64,000 nucleotides of DNA from Terriglobus tenax (GTDB lineage: Bacteria; Acidobacteriota; Terriglobia; Terriglobales; Acidobacteriaceae): contig NZ_JAGSYA010000003.1 in NCBI RefSeq assembly GCF_025685395.1, positions 62,001 through 126,000 of the forward strand, in the 5' to 3' direction. Below the pieces are notes generated by a model. That model did not search any database and was not told the DNA's origin. It saw nothing but the letters and a program-made list of their open reading frames with translations. Of the stretch, positions 50,860 through 59,194 are shown piece after piece. Position 1 is the first letter of the stretch. Each line of letters starts with the position of its first letter. The position numbers were made by a program, and so were the translations under genes.

Positions 50860-50895
50860 CGATTGGCTAAAGGCTAGAAGCTAACAGCTAAAGGC
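50860..50895. repeat. GGCTAAAGGCTAGAAGCTAAC micro-repeat at the hemE stop
   Basis: Degenerate GCTAAAG/GCTAGAA units, with period of about 8, run through the hemE stop codon into the hemE-hemH spacer. Confidence 0.5.
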
Positions 50896-51928
50896 CAAAC
50901 TCCTTCACCCACTGGGCGACAGCAATGACGTTATCGACCGGCGTGCCGGGAACGATGCCGTGGCCCAGGTTGAAGATGTGTCCCGGCTGGCCGTTGTTCA
51001 GTCGAAGAATTTCATCGACGCGCGCCTTCAACACATCCTGGGGAGCGAAGAGGGTGATGGGGTCCAGGTTCCCCTGCACGGCGACGTTCGGCCCGAGCAG
51101 CGTGCGGGCCTTGTCGACAGGGATGCGCCAGTCCAGGCCGAGGACGTCGGCGCCTGTCTGCTTCATGCTGGGTAGAAGGGTAGCGGAGTCGACTCCGAAG
51201 TAGATGACCGGGACGCCCATGCCCTGCACGGCCTGGACAAGGCGCGTGGTGGCGGGGAGGACGTACTCGCGATAGTCGGTGACGGAGAGCGCTCCGGCCC
51301 AGGAGTCGAAGATCTGGATGACGTCAGCACCGGCGTCGACCTGCTGCCGCGCGTAGGGGATGAGGACGGTGATGAGCTTGTCCATCAGCATGTCCCACGC
51401 GGCACGGTCGGAGTACATGATCTTTTTGGCTTCGATGTAATTGCGCGAACCGCCGCCTTCGATCATGTAGCTGGCGAGGGTGAAGGGCGCTCCGATGAAG
51501 CCGATGATGCCGAGTTCGTCGCCGTCGGGGCGCGGTGCGGCGAAGTGCTTGACGACCTTCTCGATGGCCTGTGCGACGTAGATGAGTTCGCCGGCGCGGT
51601 CGGTCTGGAGGGCGGCGATCTGCTCGGCGGCGCGGATAGGCGTGTGGACGACGGGTCCTTCGCCGTTGACGAACTCGAAGTCCAGTCCCATGGGCGTAAG
51701 CGGCAGCAGGAGGTCGGCGAAGATGATGGCGGCGTCGACGCCGAGGCGCTCGGCGGCAGTGATGGTGACCTCGGCGGCGACCTCCGGCGTGCGGCAGATC
51801 TCAAGCAGCGAGTGGTGCTTGCGTACGGCCATGTACTCCGGCATATAGCGGCCGGCCTGGCGGAGGAACCAGACGGGGGTACGGTCAACGGGCTGACGAA
51901 GGCAGGCTCTTACAAAACGGCTGGACAT
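50888..51928 (-). CDS. hemE: Uroporphyrinogen decarboxylase
   Basis: 346 residues. It removes four acetate carboxyls from uroporphyrinogen III to give coproporphyrinogen III. The N-terminal VWFLRQAGRYMPEY motif with its two Arg and the catalytic Asp segment AAIIFADLLLPLTPMGLDFEF are intact, as are FIGAPFTLASYMIEGGGS and VIQIFDSWAGALS. It precedes hemH. TAGAAT lies 9 bases before the ATG. The other haem genes (hemG/hemY, hemN) are not here. Confidence 0.97.
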   Translation of the reverse strand: MSSRFVRACLRQPVDRTPVWFLRQAGRYMPEYMAVRKHHSLLEICRTPEVAAEVTITAAERLGVDAAIIFADLLLPLTPMGLDFEFVNGEGPVVHTPIRAAEQIAALQTDRAGELIYVAQAIEKVVKHFAAPRPDGDELGIIGFIGAPFTLASYMIEGGGSRNYIEAKKIMYSDRAAWDMLMDKLITVLIPYARQQVDAGADVIQIFDSWAGALSVTDYREYVLPATTRLVQAVQGMGVPVIYFGVDSATLLPSMKQTGADVLGLDWRIPVDKARTLLGPNVAVQGNLDPITLFAPQDVLKARVDEILRLNNGQPGHIFNLGHGIVPGTPVDNVIAVAQWVKEFGL

Positions 51929-51937
51929 GCAGGTTTG

Positions 51938-51943
51938 ATTCTA
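51938..51943 (-). promoter_or_regulatory. Candidate near-leaderless promoter (-10 TAGAAT) for hemE
   Basis: TAGAAT ends 9 bases before the ATG at 51928; no Shine-Dalgarno. Confidence 0.5.
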
Positions 51944-51960
51944 AGGGAAAGCCGGGCCTG

Positions 51961-52290
51961 CTAGTGAGCGACGGATTTGGAGTAGAGGTTCAGCACCAGG
52001 ACTCCGGCAATGATGAGAGCCATACCGAGGACGGCTGCACGATCCAGCGTCTGGCGGTAGAGAAAGACGCCGACCAGGGCGATGAGCACGGTGCCGACGC
52101 CGGACCAAATGGCGTAGGCAAGACCGATAGGTACGGTTTTCAGCGTCTGCGAGAGGCAGTAGAAGGCCGCTCCGTAACCAAGCACGACGAAGACCGACGG
52201 CAGCGGCCGGGTGAAGCCGTTGGAGGCCTTGAGGCAGGAGGTCGCAATGACTTCTGTCACGATCGCCGCTGCGAGCCAGTAGAAATTCAT
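51961..52290 (-). CDS. Small multidrug resistance (SMR) family transporter
   Basis: 109 residues and four transmembrane helices. The membrane-embedded Glu lies in WLAAAIVTEVIATSCLKAS (Glu14), as in EmrE, and GLAYAIWSGVGTVLIALVG is the family's third-helix motif. It should export cationic or guanidinium compounds by proton antiport as a dimer. EmrE-like and Gdx (SugE-like) members are hard to separate by eye; the AIWSGVG motif fits the EmrE side. TAAGAT lies 9 bases before the ATG. Confidence 0.92.
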   Translation of the reverse strand: MNFYWLAAAIVTEVIATSCLKASNGFTRPLPSVFVVLGYGAAFYCLSQTLKTVPIGLAYAIWSGVGTVLIALVGVFLYRQTLDRAAVLGMALIIAGVLVLNLYSKSVAH

Positions 52291-52299
52291 GGTCTGGCT

Positions 52300-52305
52300 A
52301 TCTTA
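52300..52305 (-). promoter_or_regulatory. Candidate near-leaderless promoter (-10 TAAGAT) for the SMR gene
   Basis: TAAGAT ends 9 bases before the ATG at 52290, and overlaps the 3' end of the upstream membrane protein gene. Confidence 0.45.
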
Positions 52306-53721
52306 TCGATTCGGACGGAAGAGCACGGCCCCATCGCGTGTAAGCGCCGGGCGATAGTTGGCACGGATCAGCTCCAGCATCTCCGGTGTGAAGCGGTTGG
52401 CATCGACGTCGGCCCGGGTCAGGGCGATGGAGTTGTTCAGCTGGATGATAGAGAAGTGGCGCTGCGTGAGCTGAAGGTAGAGAGGCGCGGGGTCCAGCTT
52501 GCCGAGCTGAATGAAGCGGGTTGCGTTGAATGGATCGTAGAGATAGGGCTTGCCGGCTTCGGCGCAGAGCAGAAGGGACTCGCAGATAGCCGGGCCGGGT
52601 GTTTGCTGCAGGAAGGCGAGCGCTTGCCGGTGGCTTAGCTGCCGCTGGCGCAGATGCTGCAGGTCACGCCCGGGAAGGCTGGTTTCATTCGTAATAAAGA
52701 GCGGCAACAGCGGCCATAGAGCCAGCGCGACGGGAAGATGTTGCTGTGGCCCTGTAACGAACCGGATTCGATGGATAAAGATTCCGAGCAGGAGAACGGT
52801 TGCCAGCAAGGTGTCAAACAGTGCGTTGCTGGCAACGCCAGCTCCACCGGCGAAGAAGATGTTCAGAACAACAGCGCAGGCGAGCCACAGAGTTGCTATC
52901 CGCAGAGCCGGGTTATCGCGTAAACGCCATGCGGCGAGGCAGGCGATGGCGAAGGGCGGAATCAACGGCCCGAGGGTGCCGATGGTGTTATCAAAGGCGT
53001 GACGCAGCGAGTATCCACGGCCTGTGAGCAGATTGCTGAGAAAGGCGGGGCCGGCGAAGTGCTGGTTCATCCAGAGCGAAAGCGCGGCTGCGGGTATGGC
53101 TGTGCCGAGAAAGAATGCGAGCGAGCGTCCGCGGCGCGCAAGCAGCAGGTCAAGCGCGACGGCCAGAGGGATATCGATGAGGTTGTGCTTGATGTTGCCT
53201 GCAAGTATGAAGAGCAGGGCGACGAAGACCATGGCGATAGTCCGGTCGCGAGAACGCAAGTACAAATACAGCGCCGCGAGGAAAAAGGGAGTGGCGAAGA
53301 TTTGCGGATCGTACTGGCCGATGTATCCCGGTGCCGAGGCGCACATCACGCTGACCGTGAGCAGTGCCGTGAAGATGGCTGCATGGCGCGAGCCGGTCAT
53401 CCGGTGAACCATGGCGGCAAGCAGCAGAGCGGAGCCGAGCAGGCCCAGTAGAGAGAGCATGCGGCCGGTGTAGAGCAGATCGCCGGTCAGGTGCGAAAGC
53501 CATGCCGAGATGTAGAACGAGAGCGCGGGATAGTTAACCGTGTGCCAGCCAAACTTCTCTGCATAAAGCGGCTGGTGCGCCAGCACGGCCTGCGCGTTGT
53601 AAAGGTTCCAGCCTTCGTTGTAGCCCACCTCCAGATGCATGCCTGAGCGCACGACAGGGACAAAGGCGGTGTACGCGGCAATGAGGGCCGCAGCGAGAAG
53701 CTGCTTTGAGGTACGGTGCAT
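52303..53721 (-). CDS. Polytopic membrane protein, glycosyltransferase-39-like (GT-C fold)
   Basis: 472 residues from the ATG at 53721. About ten transmembrane helices, with a first periplasmic loop HLEVGYNEGWNLYNAQAVL that carries the acidic pattern of GT-C enzymes, and YAEKFGWHTVNYPALSFYI. It resembles dolichyl-phosphate-mannose-type transferases that move a sugar from a polyprenyl phosphate to an acceptor. It starts 14 bases after the DPM1-like gene, which would make the lipid-linked donor, so the two probably form one pathway. The frame runs on to 54138 inside the neighbour, which I reject. Confidence 0.75.
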   Translation of the reverse strand: MHRTSKQLLAAALIAAYTAFVPVVRSGMHLEVGYNEGWNLYNAQAVLAHQPLYAEKFGWHTVNYPALSFYISAWLSHLTGDLLYTGRMLSLLGLLGSALLLAAMVHRMTGSRHAAIFTALLTVSVMCASAPGYIGQYDPQIFATPFFLAALYLYLRSRDRTIAMVFVALLFILAGNIKHNLIDIPLAVALDLLLARRGRSLAFFLGTAIPAAALSLWMNQHFAGPAFLSNLLTGRGYSLRHAFDNTIGTLGPLIPPFAIACLAAWRLRDNPALRIATLWLACAVVLNIFFAGGAGVASNALFDTLLATVLLLGIFIHRIRFVTGPQQHLPVALALWPLLPLFITNETSLPGRDLQHLRQRQLSHRQALAFLQQTPGPAICESLLLCAEAGKPYLYDPFNATRFIQLGKLDPAPLYLQLTQRHFSIIQLNNSIALTRADVDANRFTPEMLELIRANYRPALTRDGAVLFRPNR

Positions 53722-53735
53722 GGCCTTGGAGAAGT

Positions 53736-54884
53736 CTAGTGGATGCTGACGGCACGCCGCGCCTGCGGCATCTGCCAGGTGAAGATCTGGGTCATGGCAT
53801 AGTTCCATACTGAGCCAATCGCAATGCCTGCCAGTGCCGCCAGAGACCACGGTGTTCTTGTGATGTGCAGATAGTTGGCGTAGGAGACGGAGAAGATGGC
53901 GCCAAGCCCGCAAAGGGTCGTAAAGCGCATATAGCCGGTCCAGGCACGGCGCCCGCGAAGGCGGCTCTGCTGCAGAGCATTGTTCACCGTGAAGTTGGTG
54001 CTCATGGCGACGAAGGCAGCAGCGGCCTGTGCGGTCAAAAAGCTCCAGTGCAGGCCGAGATAGAGCGCGGTGAGAATGGCAAAGTGGGTCGCCAGCCCGG
54101 TGGCGCCTGTCAGGGCGAAGAGTGCGAAACGCGGGCACAGGCGGCCGCCTGCAAGTTTGTTCAGCAACAGGAAGAAGTATTCGCCGGCGACATTCAGCGT
54201 GAGCTTGGACTGGCCGTGGACGCGTGTGCGGAAACGGTAGCCAACCTCGCCGATGCGCGGCGTTTGCTCGCAGGAAGCAAGAAGGTCGAGCAGGATTTTG
54301 AAGCCGCCTGTCTGCAGCTTCGGCGCGGCGCAGCGGAAGAACTCATCGCGTACCAGGAAGAAGCCGCTCATGGGGTCGGAGACATTGCAGCGGCATACGG
54401 AGCGCGACAGCCGTGCGCTGAGCTGGCTGATCAAAACACGTGGCCGGGCAAAGCTGCCCATGCTGCCGCCGTTGGCATTGCGCGTGCCGATGACGATGTC
54501 CAGGTTTTCACGACGCATGGTTTCAATCATGCGTGGAAGTGCGGCTTCATCATGCTGCATATCGGCATCCATCACCGCCAGCATGGGCGCGGTGGAGGCC
54601 ATCATGCCTTCGATAATGGCGGAGGAGAGGCCTCGGCGCCCGATGCGATGCAGAATGCGGATGCGCGTGTCCTGACGGCCAAGCTGCCGGACGATATCTG
54701 CGGTGCCGTCCGGAGAGTTGTCGTCGACCACGATGATCTCGTGCGGTGTGTTGCCAAGTACAGCCTGTGTGCGTCGAATGGCTTCCGCAATGTTGGCGCG
54801 CTCGTTGTAGGTCGGCAGAATGACGGCAAGCTCAACGGCCTGCGCGGCAACCTGCGGATCGAGTTGGACGGCAACTGTGCTCAT
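53736..54884 (-). CDS. Polyprenyl-phosphate glycosyltransferase fused to a GtrA-like membrane domain
   Basis: 382 residues. Residues about 15-240 form a DPM1-like GT2 domain: LAVILPTYNERANIAEAI, IIVVDDNSPDGTADIV, LAVMDADMQHDEA and IGTRNANGG. Residues about 255-375 form a GtrA-like domain of four helices (FALFALTGATGLATHFAIL, AMSTNFTVNNALQQSRL). The product should transfer a hexose to undecaprenyl phosphate and help flip it across the membrane. The downstream GT-C protein is a likely user of that donor, for LPS or glycan modification. Confidence 0.88.
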   Translation of the reverse strand: MSTVAVQLDPQVAAQAVELAVILPTYNERANIAEAIRRTQAVLGNTPHEIIVVDDNSPDGTADIVRQLGRQDTRIRILHRIGRRGLSSAIIEGMMASTAPMLAVMDADMQHDEAALPRMIETMRRENLDIVIGTRNANGGSMGSFARPRVLISQLSARLSRSVCRCNVSDPMSGFFLVRDEFFRCAAPKLQTGGFKILLDLLASCEQTPRIGEVGYRFRTRVHGQSKLTLNVAGEYFFLLLNKLAGGRLCPRFALFALTGATGLATHFAILTALYLGLHWSFLTAQAAAAFVAMSTNFTVNNALQQSRLRGRRAWTGYMRFTTLCGLGAIFSVSYANYLHITRTPWSLAALAGIAIGSVWNYAMTQIFTWQMPQARRAVSIH

Positions 54885-54998
54885 CTTCAGGTTTCGCGGG
54901 TGGGCTCGGAGTGTCTAACCCGCTGTACCTGTTTTGGTTGCGTGCCGTCAGGATTTGGTTACATCCGGCCCTGTTATTTGGTGGGTTCCCGTTCGTAT

Positions 54999-55871
54999 CT
55001 AGCGGATTTCAAAGCGGACAGCGGTGCCGATCTGCATGGACTGCGGTTTTCCGTCCACTGTGCCCGGAGAGAAACGATACTGCAGCACGGCGGCAATGGC
55101 TGCCTCATCCAGGCCAAGTCCCGCGGGCTGGATGATCTGCGGATTGGCAACCGTCCCATCCGGATTGACGGTGAACTGCAGCACAACAACCGAGGCATAC
55201 TTCAGCCGCCGCGCCGCCGGTGTGAAGTCCGGGTTCACGCCGGAGAGCAATGCTGGCTGCACTGTATTGCCGGTGGAAGGCTGAGGCCGCCCCTGCCCGG
55301 TGAAGGAACCAAGGCTCGCGTAACTCTTCAGATCGGGCCCGTGAAGCCATTGCGCAGAGGGAATCAGCTGGTTGTCCAGACCGAAGAACTGCTTGGCCGC
55401 CGACCGCCAATAGGCGGGCAGGAGAGGAGCCAGGTCGTTGACGGAGTCGGCAAAGATGGCGTCCAGAGAGGAGGTGTAATCTCCGGAGGGCGGCGGGCTG
55501 ATGTGCAGATGCAGGCTCTCCGCGCCGGTGCGGTCGTTGGGAGTATCCGCCAGGGCGATGGGGACCCAGCGGACAGCGCCATGGTGTTTTGCGTCAACCT
55601 GCAGCCCCATGCGATGGGCCTCCAGATCGAGGCCGTTCTTTTGCAGCTTGAGGTGGTCGATTTTTACGCCGGAGAGGGTGAAGGGAAGCTCGGGGTAGTC
55701 GTTCAGCGGCCGCCCGTCGGCGGTGAACCACAGGTTTGCGCCCTGCCAGCAGCCGCGGAGCAGGAACTGGCGGTTGAGCAGGCGTTTGCCCAAAGCGGCG
55801 TCGGTGGACTGGCCGAAGGCAGGGGAAAACAAAGACAGCAGGACGAGCGCAAGGGGAAGAAAACGGCGCAT
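54999..55871 (-). CDS. TonB C-terminal domain protein, exported
   Basis: 290 residues with a signal peptide (LPLALVLLSLFSPAFGQS) and a C-terminal TonB fold (about 205-290): YASVVVLQFTVNPDGTVANP, IQPAGLGLDEAAIAAVLQY and RFSPGTVDGKPQ. The middle (about 25-200) is not recognised. It lacks the N-terminal membrane helix and proline-rich arm of a true energy-coupling TonB, so it may be a secreted TonB-domain protein of the kind common in Acidobacteria. TACCCT lies 6 bases before the ATG. Confidence 0.82.
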   Translation of the reverse strand: MRRFLPLALVLLSLFSPAFGQSTDAALGKRLLNRQFLLRGCWQGANLWFTADGRPLNDYPELPFTLSGVKIDHLKLQKNGLDLEAHRMGLQVDAKHHGAVRWVPIALADTPNDRTGAESLHLHISPPPSGDYTSSLDAIFADSVNDLAPLLPAYWRSAAKQFFGLDNQLIPSAQWLHGPDLKSYASLGSFTGQGRPQPSTGNTVQPALLSGVNPDFTPAARRLKYASVVVLQFTVNPDGTVANPQIIQPAGLGLDEAAIAAVLQYRFSPGTVDGKPQSMQIGTAVRFEIR

Positions 55872-56328
55872 GAAGGCAGGGTACTGGATTTTGCGGGACA
55901 GGGGTGGGAATCCCCCTGTGATGTCTGCACCGGTTATGGTGCAAAACGGGGTAGAATAGAGAACAGGCCTGGTTTGCCCACGGACGGGGTGGAAATGCCC
56001 GTGTTCCTGGGAGGTATCTTCGTTGACTCCTCCTAAAAAGTGGGTTACTGTTAAGGCTCGCGCAGTTCCGCGTCTTCATGGCGGGGGAACTACGCCGTGG
56101 ATCCACCTGGGGCAGCCTGGGGGTGAGGGGCAAAAGGCCGGGAAACCGGCGTTGTGGCCCGGCCTTCCGGTAACGTTCGCATAGCCGGACGAGGACCCCG
56201 AAAGCACCCACTGCATTGAGCGCATACTCCACCTGGCGTGTCCGGGAGCGGCATTTTCGCCCCGCTTTGGCCGTGTGGAAACAAGGTTTTGGTCGTTTCG
56301 AAGGATTTTGGTTTCAGGAGAAGCAGCA
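55872..56328 (+). promoter_or_regulatory. 457-bp region: divergent promoters and structured rplM leader
   Basis: No ORF of note. TAGAAT (55952-55957), in the run TAGAATAGAGAACA, is a candidate -10 for rplM. Downstream of it several hairpins can form: CACGG/CCGTG (55979-56003), AAGGCCGGG/CCCGGCCTT (56134-56166), TCCGG/CCGGA (56166-56189) and AGCGG/CCGCT (near 56250-56270). A leader of about 365 bases is long for an L13-S9 operon and may carry a feedback-control element or a small RNA. I could not match it to a known RNA family. Confidence 0.5.
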
Positions 56329-56763
56329 ATGTCGACGTTTGTGCCCGGCGCAAAGGACATCAATCGCAAGTGGTTTGTAGTAGACGCAGCCGACAAGACG
56401 CTTGGACGTCTTGCCAGCAGTGCGGCGAATATCCTCACGGGCAAGAACAGCCCGAAGTACACCCCGTACATTGATACGGGCGATCACGTCATCGTGATCA
56501 ACGCGGAGAAGATCAAGCTGACCGGTCTGAAGAGCCAGCAGAAGATCTACCGCCGCTACACCGGTTTCCCGGGCGGTCTGCGTGAGGAAGAGTTCTCGAA
56601 GCTGATCGAGCGCAAGCCCGAGGCGATCGTGGAGCAGGCCATCAAGGGCATGTTGCCCAAGAGCAAGCTGGGCCGCCAGATGGCGACCAAGCTGAAGGTT
56701 TACCGCGGAGATAAGCATCCGCACCTGGCACAGCAGCCTGAGGCTGTTGAGCTGTCGGCATAA
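56329..56763 (+). CDS. rplM: 50S ribosomal protein L13
   Basis: 144 residues. The L13 core is clear: [57 protein letters not shown] and [20 protein letters not shown]13 is an early assembly protein of the large subunit. The ATG at 56329 is preceded by CAGGAG. The usual partner rpsI follows after 24 bases. The long leader before it is described separately. Confidence 0.97.
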   Translation: MSTFVPGAKDINRKWFVVDAADKTLGRLASSAANILTGKNSPKYTPYIDTGDHVIVINAEKIKLTGLKSQQKIYRRYTGFPGGLREEEFSKLIERKPEAIVEQAIKGMLPKSKLGRQMATKLKVYRGDKHPHLAQQPEAVELSA

Positions 56764-56787
56764 ACGGTTTAGGGGATTAGAGAGATT

Positions 56788-57183
56788 ATGGCGGATTTGG
56801 TTCAGTACTATGGCACGGGTCGCCGCAAGTCGGCGATCGCTCGTGTTTTCCTGCGTCCGGGTACGGGCGAGTTCAAGGTCAACGGCAAGGCGCTTGACGT
56901 CTATTTCGTGACCGAGCAGCAGCGTGCCAGCGCGAAGCGCACGATGCAGACGGCCCAGCTTGAGGGCCAGTTCGACGTACTGACCACGGTGCGTGGCGGC
57001 GGCGTTGCTGCCCAGGCCGATGCCGTGAAGATGGGCATCGCCCGCGCCCTGCTCGAGGTAAACCCCGAGCTGCGCAAGACCCTGAAGGCCGATGGCCTGC
57101 TGACCCGCGACGCTCGCGCCAAGGAGCGTAAGAAGTACGGTCAGAAGGGCGCCCGCAAGCGCTTCCAGTTCAGCAAGCGCTAA
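56788..57183 (+). CDS. rpsI: 30S ribosomal protein S9
   Basis: 131 residues, with [40 protein letters not shown] and the basic C-terminal tail [18 protein letters not shown] that reaches the P-site tRNA; the final Lys-Arg is conserved. Co-transcribed with rplM. A stem with a UUCG loop follows the stop codon. Confidence 0.98.
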   Translation: MADLVQYYGTGRRKSAIARVFLRPGTGEFKVNGKALDVYFVTEQQRASAKRTMQTAQLEGQFDVLTTVRGGGVAAQADAVKMGIARALLEVNPELRKTLKADGLLTRDARAKERKKYGQKGARKRFQFSKR

Positions 57184-57218
57184 TCGCTGGCTGCTGGTTT
57201 GGATCTGGATGTACCTGG

Positions 57219-57240
57219 TGGCGGTCCTTCGGGGCCGCCA
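57219..57240 (+). terminator. UUCG-capped hairpin after rpsI
   Basis: TGGCGGTCC-TTCG-GGGCCGCCA, with a single G-T pair in an otherwise perfect 9-bp stem. No U-run follows, so it may be an RNA-stabilising 3' end or a weak terminator before rpsB. Confidence 0.55.
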
Positions 57241-57324
57241 TCAGGCAAGTAGTTAAATTTCCCACGAACGGGATCAATCGGCCGCTCTGTTGTACTGGCC
57301 TGATGACCTGAATAAGGAGCCGAA

Positions 57325-58236
57325 ATGGCAAGCATTACGATGAAGGAGCTGCTCGAAGCAGGCGTACACTTCGGGCACCAGACCAAGCGTTGGAACCCGA
57401 AGATGAAGGAGTACATCTTTGGCGAGCGCAACGGCATTTACATCATTGACCTGCAGAAGACCTTGAAGATGTTCAAGGAAGCCGCGAAGTTCGTCACCGA
57501 TATGACGAGCTCGGGCAAGGTGGTTCTGTTTGTCGGCACCAAGCGCCAGGCGCAGGATGCCGTGGCAGAGGAAGCCGAGCGCGCAGGCATGCCGTTCATC
57601 AACAACCGCTGGCTTGGCGGTCTGTTGACCAACTGGGTCACCGTGCAGAAGAGCGTCAAGCGCCTGCAGGAGCTCGACGAGATGTCGACCGACGGACGCT
57701 ATGAGCTGATGACGAAGAAGGAAGTCATCAAGCTGGAGCGCGAGCGCAAGCACCTGAACGCCAACCTGCGCGGCATCAAGAACATGCGGCGCCTGCCGGA
57801 CGCGATCTTCATCGTCGACTCGAACAACGAAGCCATTGCCGTCTCCGAAGCCCGCAAGCTCGGTATCCCGGTTGTCGCCGTTGTCGATACGAACTGCGAT
57901 CCGACCGTTGTGGACTACGTGATCCCCGGCAACGATGACGCCCTGCGCGCCATCCGCCTGTTCACGACCAAGATTGCCGATGCCGCCTATGAGGGCGTGC
58001 AGATGGTTGGCGACAAGGCCTTTGCCGATGAGTACACCGACGTGACCCCGGTCACGACCGAGTCGCACTTCATCGCTGAAGAAGGCGAAGAGGGCGAGGC
58101 CGTTGAGGCTGTTGCCGCTGCGCCTGCCGCTGAGGAAGAGGAGACTGTGGATCTGGAAGCTGCCCTGGGCGGCGGAATCCGCAAGACCGAAACCGAGAGC
58201 GAGCCGGAGCCTGCTGCAGCCGAAGCCGGCGCATAA
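57325..58236 (+). CDS. rpsB: 30S ribosomal protein S2
   Basis: 303 residues. S2 landmarks are [55 protein letters not shown] and [20 protein letters not shown]. Compared with E. coli (241 residues) it has a C-terminal extension of about 60 residues, rich in Glu and Ala ([20 protein letters not shown]), probably disordered. AAGGAG precedes the ATG. It is followed by tsf after a candidate intercistronic terminator. Confidence 0.98.
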   Translation: MASITMKELLEAGVHFGHQTKRWNPKMKEYIFGERNGIYIIDLQKTLKMFKEAAKFVTDMTSSGKVVLFVGTKRQAQDAVAEEAERAGMPFINNRWLGGLLTNWVTVQKSVKRLQELDEMSTDGRYELMTKKEVIKLERERKHLNANLRGIKNMRRLPDAIFIVDSNNEAIAVSEARKLGIPVVAVVDTNCDPTVVDYVIPGNDDALRAIRLFTTKIADAAYEGVQMVGDKAFADEYTDVTPVTTESHFIAEEGEEGEAVEAVAAAPAAEEEETVDLEAALGGGIRKTETESEPEPAAAEAGA

Positions 58237-58261
58237 AAGCAGACACGAACTTTCACAAGGG

Positions 58262-58300
58262 GAGCGTGGCTGCCGGGGTATTGGCGACCACGCTCTTTTT
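58262..58300 (+). terminator. Intercistronic terminator between rpsB and tsf
   Basis: GAGCGTGG (58262-58269) pairs with CCACGCTC (58288-58295), followed by TTTTT. It could reduce read-through into tsf and set the S2 to EF-Ts ratio. Confidence 0.75.
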
Positions 58301-58383
58301 GTATGTCAGCCGCGTAACCGGACATTGATGTCCGCCGGCTGCTAAATCAACGAAGATTTGAACTGTAACGAAGGGAACTGACA

Positions 58384-59049
58384 ATGGCGACTGAGACTGC
58401 AAAGATTGATGCAAAGCTGGTAAAGGAACTCCGCGAGAAGAGCGGCGCGCCGATGGGCGACTGCCTCAAGGCTCTGCAGGAGTCCAAGGGCGACATGGAA
58501 GAGGCGTTCGTTGTGCTGCGCAAGCGCGGCATGGCGTCGGCTGCCAAGAAGGCTTCGCGTTCGACCAACGAAGGCCTGGTCTCGAGCTATATCCATGCCG
58601 GCGGCAAGATCGGCGTTCTGATCGAGGTCAACTGCGAGTCGGACTTCGTTGCCCGTACCGACGAGTTCCAGGAGATGGTGAAGGACATCGCGATGCACAT
58701 CGCCGCCACCGATCCGCGCTATGTTACGCGCGAAGAGGTTTCGGAAGAGGACATCGAGCGCGAGAAGGACATCTTCCGCGCGCAGGCTGCCGCCAGCGGC
58801 AAGCCGGCCAACATCATCGAGAAGATGCTTGAGGGCAAGATGGGCAAGTTCTACGAGGAGTTCTGCCTCCTGGATCAGCCCTTCATCAAGGAGCAGTCGA
58901 TGACCATCGGCCAGCTGATCGGCCAGAAGGTCGGCAAGATGGGCGAGAACATCTCCGTCCGCCGGTTCGCCCGCTTCAAAGTAGGCGAGTCCAACTGGAC
59001 CGTAGCCACCACCAAGATCGCCGCTTCGACGGAGGAAGCTCAGGCATAA
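58384..59049 (+). CDS. tsf: Elongation factor Ts
   Basis: 221 residues. It recycles EF-Tu by displacing GDP. The N-terminal UBA-like domain (KLVKELREKSGAPMGDCLKAL), the TDFV-type motif SDFVARTDEFQEMVKDIAMH and the C-terminal RRFARFKVGE are present. It is shorter than E. coli EF-Ts (283): only one core subdomain is complete, as in many non-proteobacterial forms. Its own Shine-Dalgarno (GAAGGGA) and the terminator before it suggest partly independent expression. Confidence 0.96.
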   Translation: MATETAKIDAKLVKELREKSGAPMGDCLKALQESKGDMEEAFVVLRKRGMASAAKKASRSTNEGLVSSYIHAGGKIGVLIEVNCESDFVARTDEFQEMVKDIAMHIAATDPRYVTREEVSEEDIEREKDIFRAQAAASGKPANIIEKMLEGKMGKFYEEFCLLDQPFIKEQSMTIGQLIGQKVGKMGENISVRRFARFKVGESNWTVATTKIAASTEEAQA

Positions 59050-59074
59050 GTCTGACTTCGGATCCGCACTTACG

Positions 59075-59106
59075 AGGCCCGGGCGACAGCCCGGGCCTTT
59101 TATTTT
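59075..59106 (+). terminator. Intrinsic terminator after tsf
   Basis: AGGCCCGGGC-GACA-GCCCGGGCCT, a perfect 10-bp stem, then TTTATTTT. Confidence 0.9.
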
Positions 59107-59194
59107 GCCGTTAACGCGAGTTGCGCCGAGACGGCACTCAACCACGTTCCTGCGCACTTGCTCGCGTGCAGAGATCAGAAAGGAAGGAGAGCAA

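Noticed and set aside
53722-54138. N-terminal extension of the GT-C-like membrane protein
   Set aside because: It lies entirely inside the DPM1/GtrA gene in another frame; the membrane protein has a natural start at 53721.
55872-56328. RNase P RNA, tmRNA or SRP RNA in the rplM leader
   Set aside because: None of the conserved core sequences of these RNAs could be found; only hairpins were seen.
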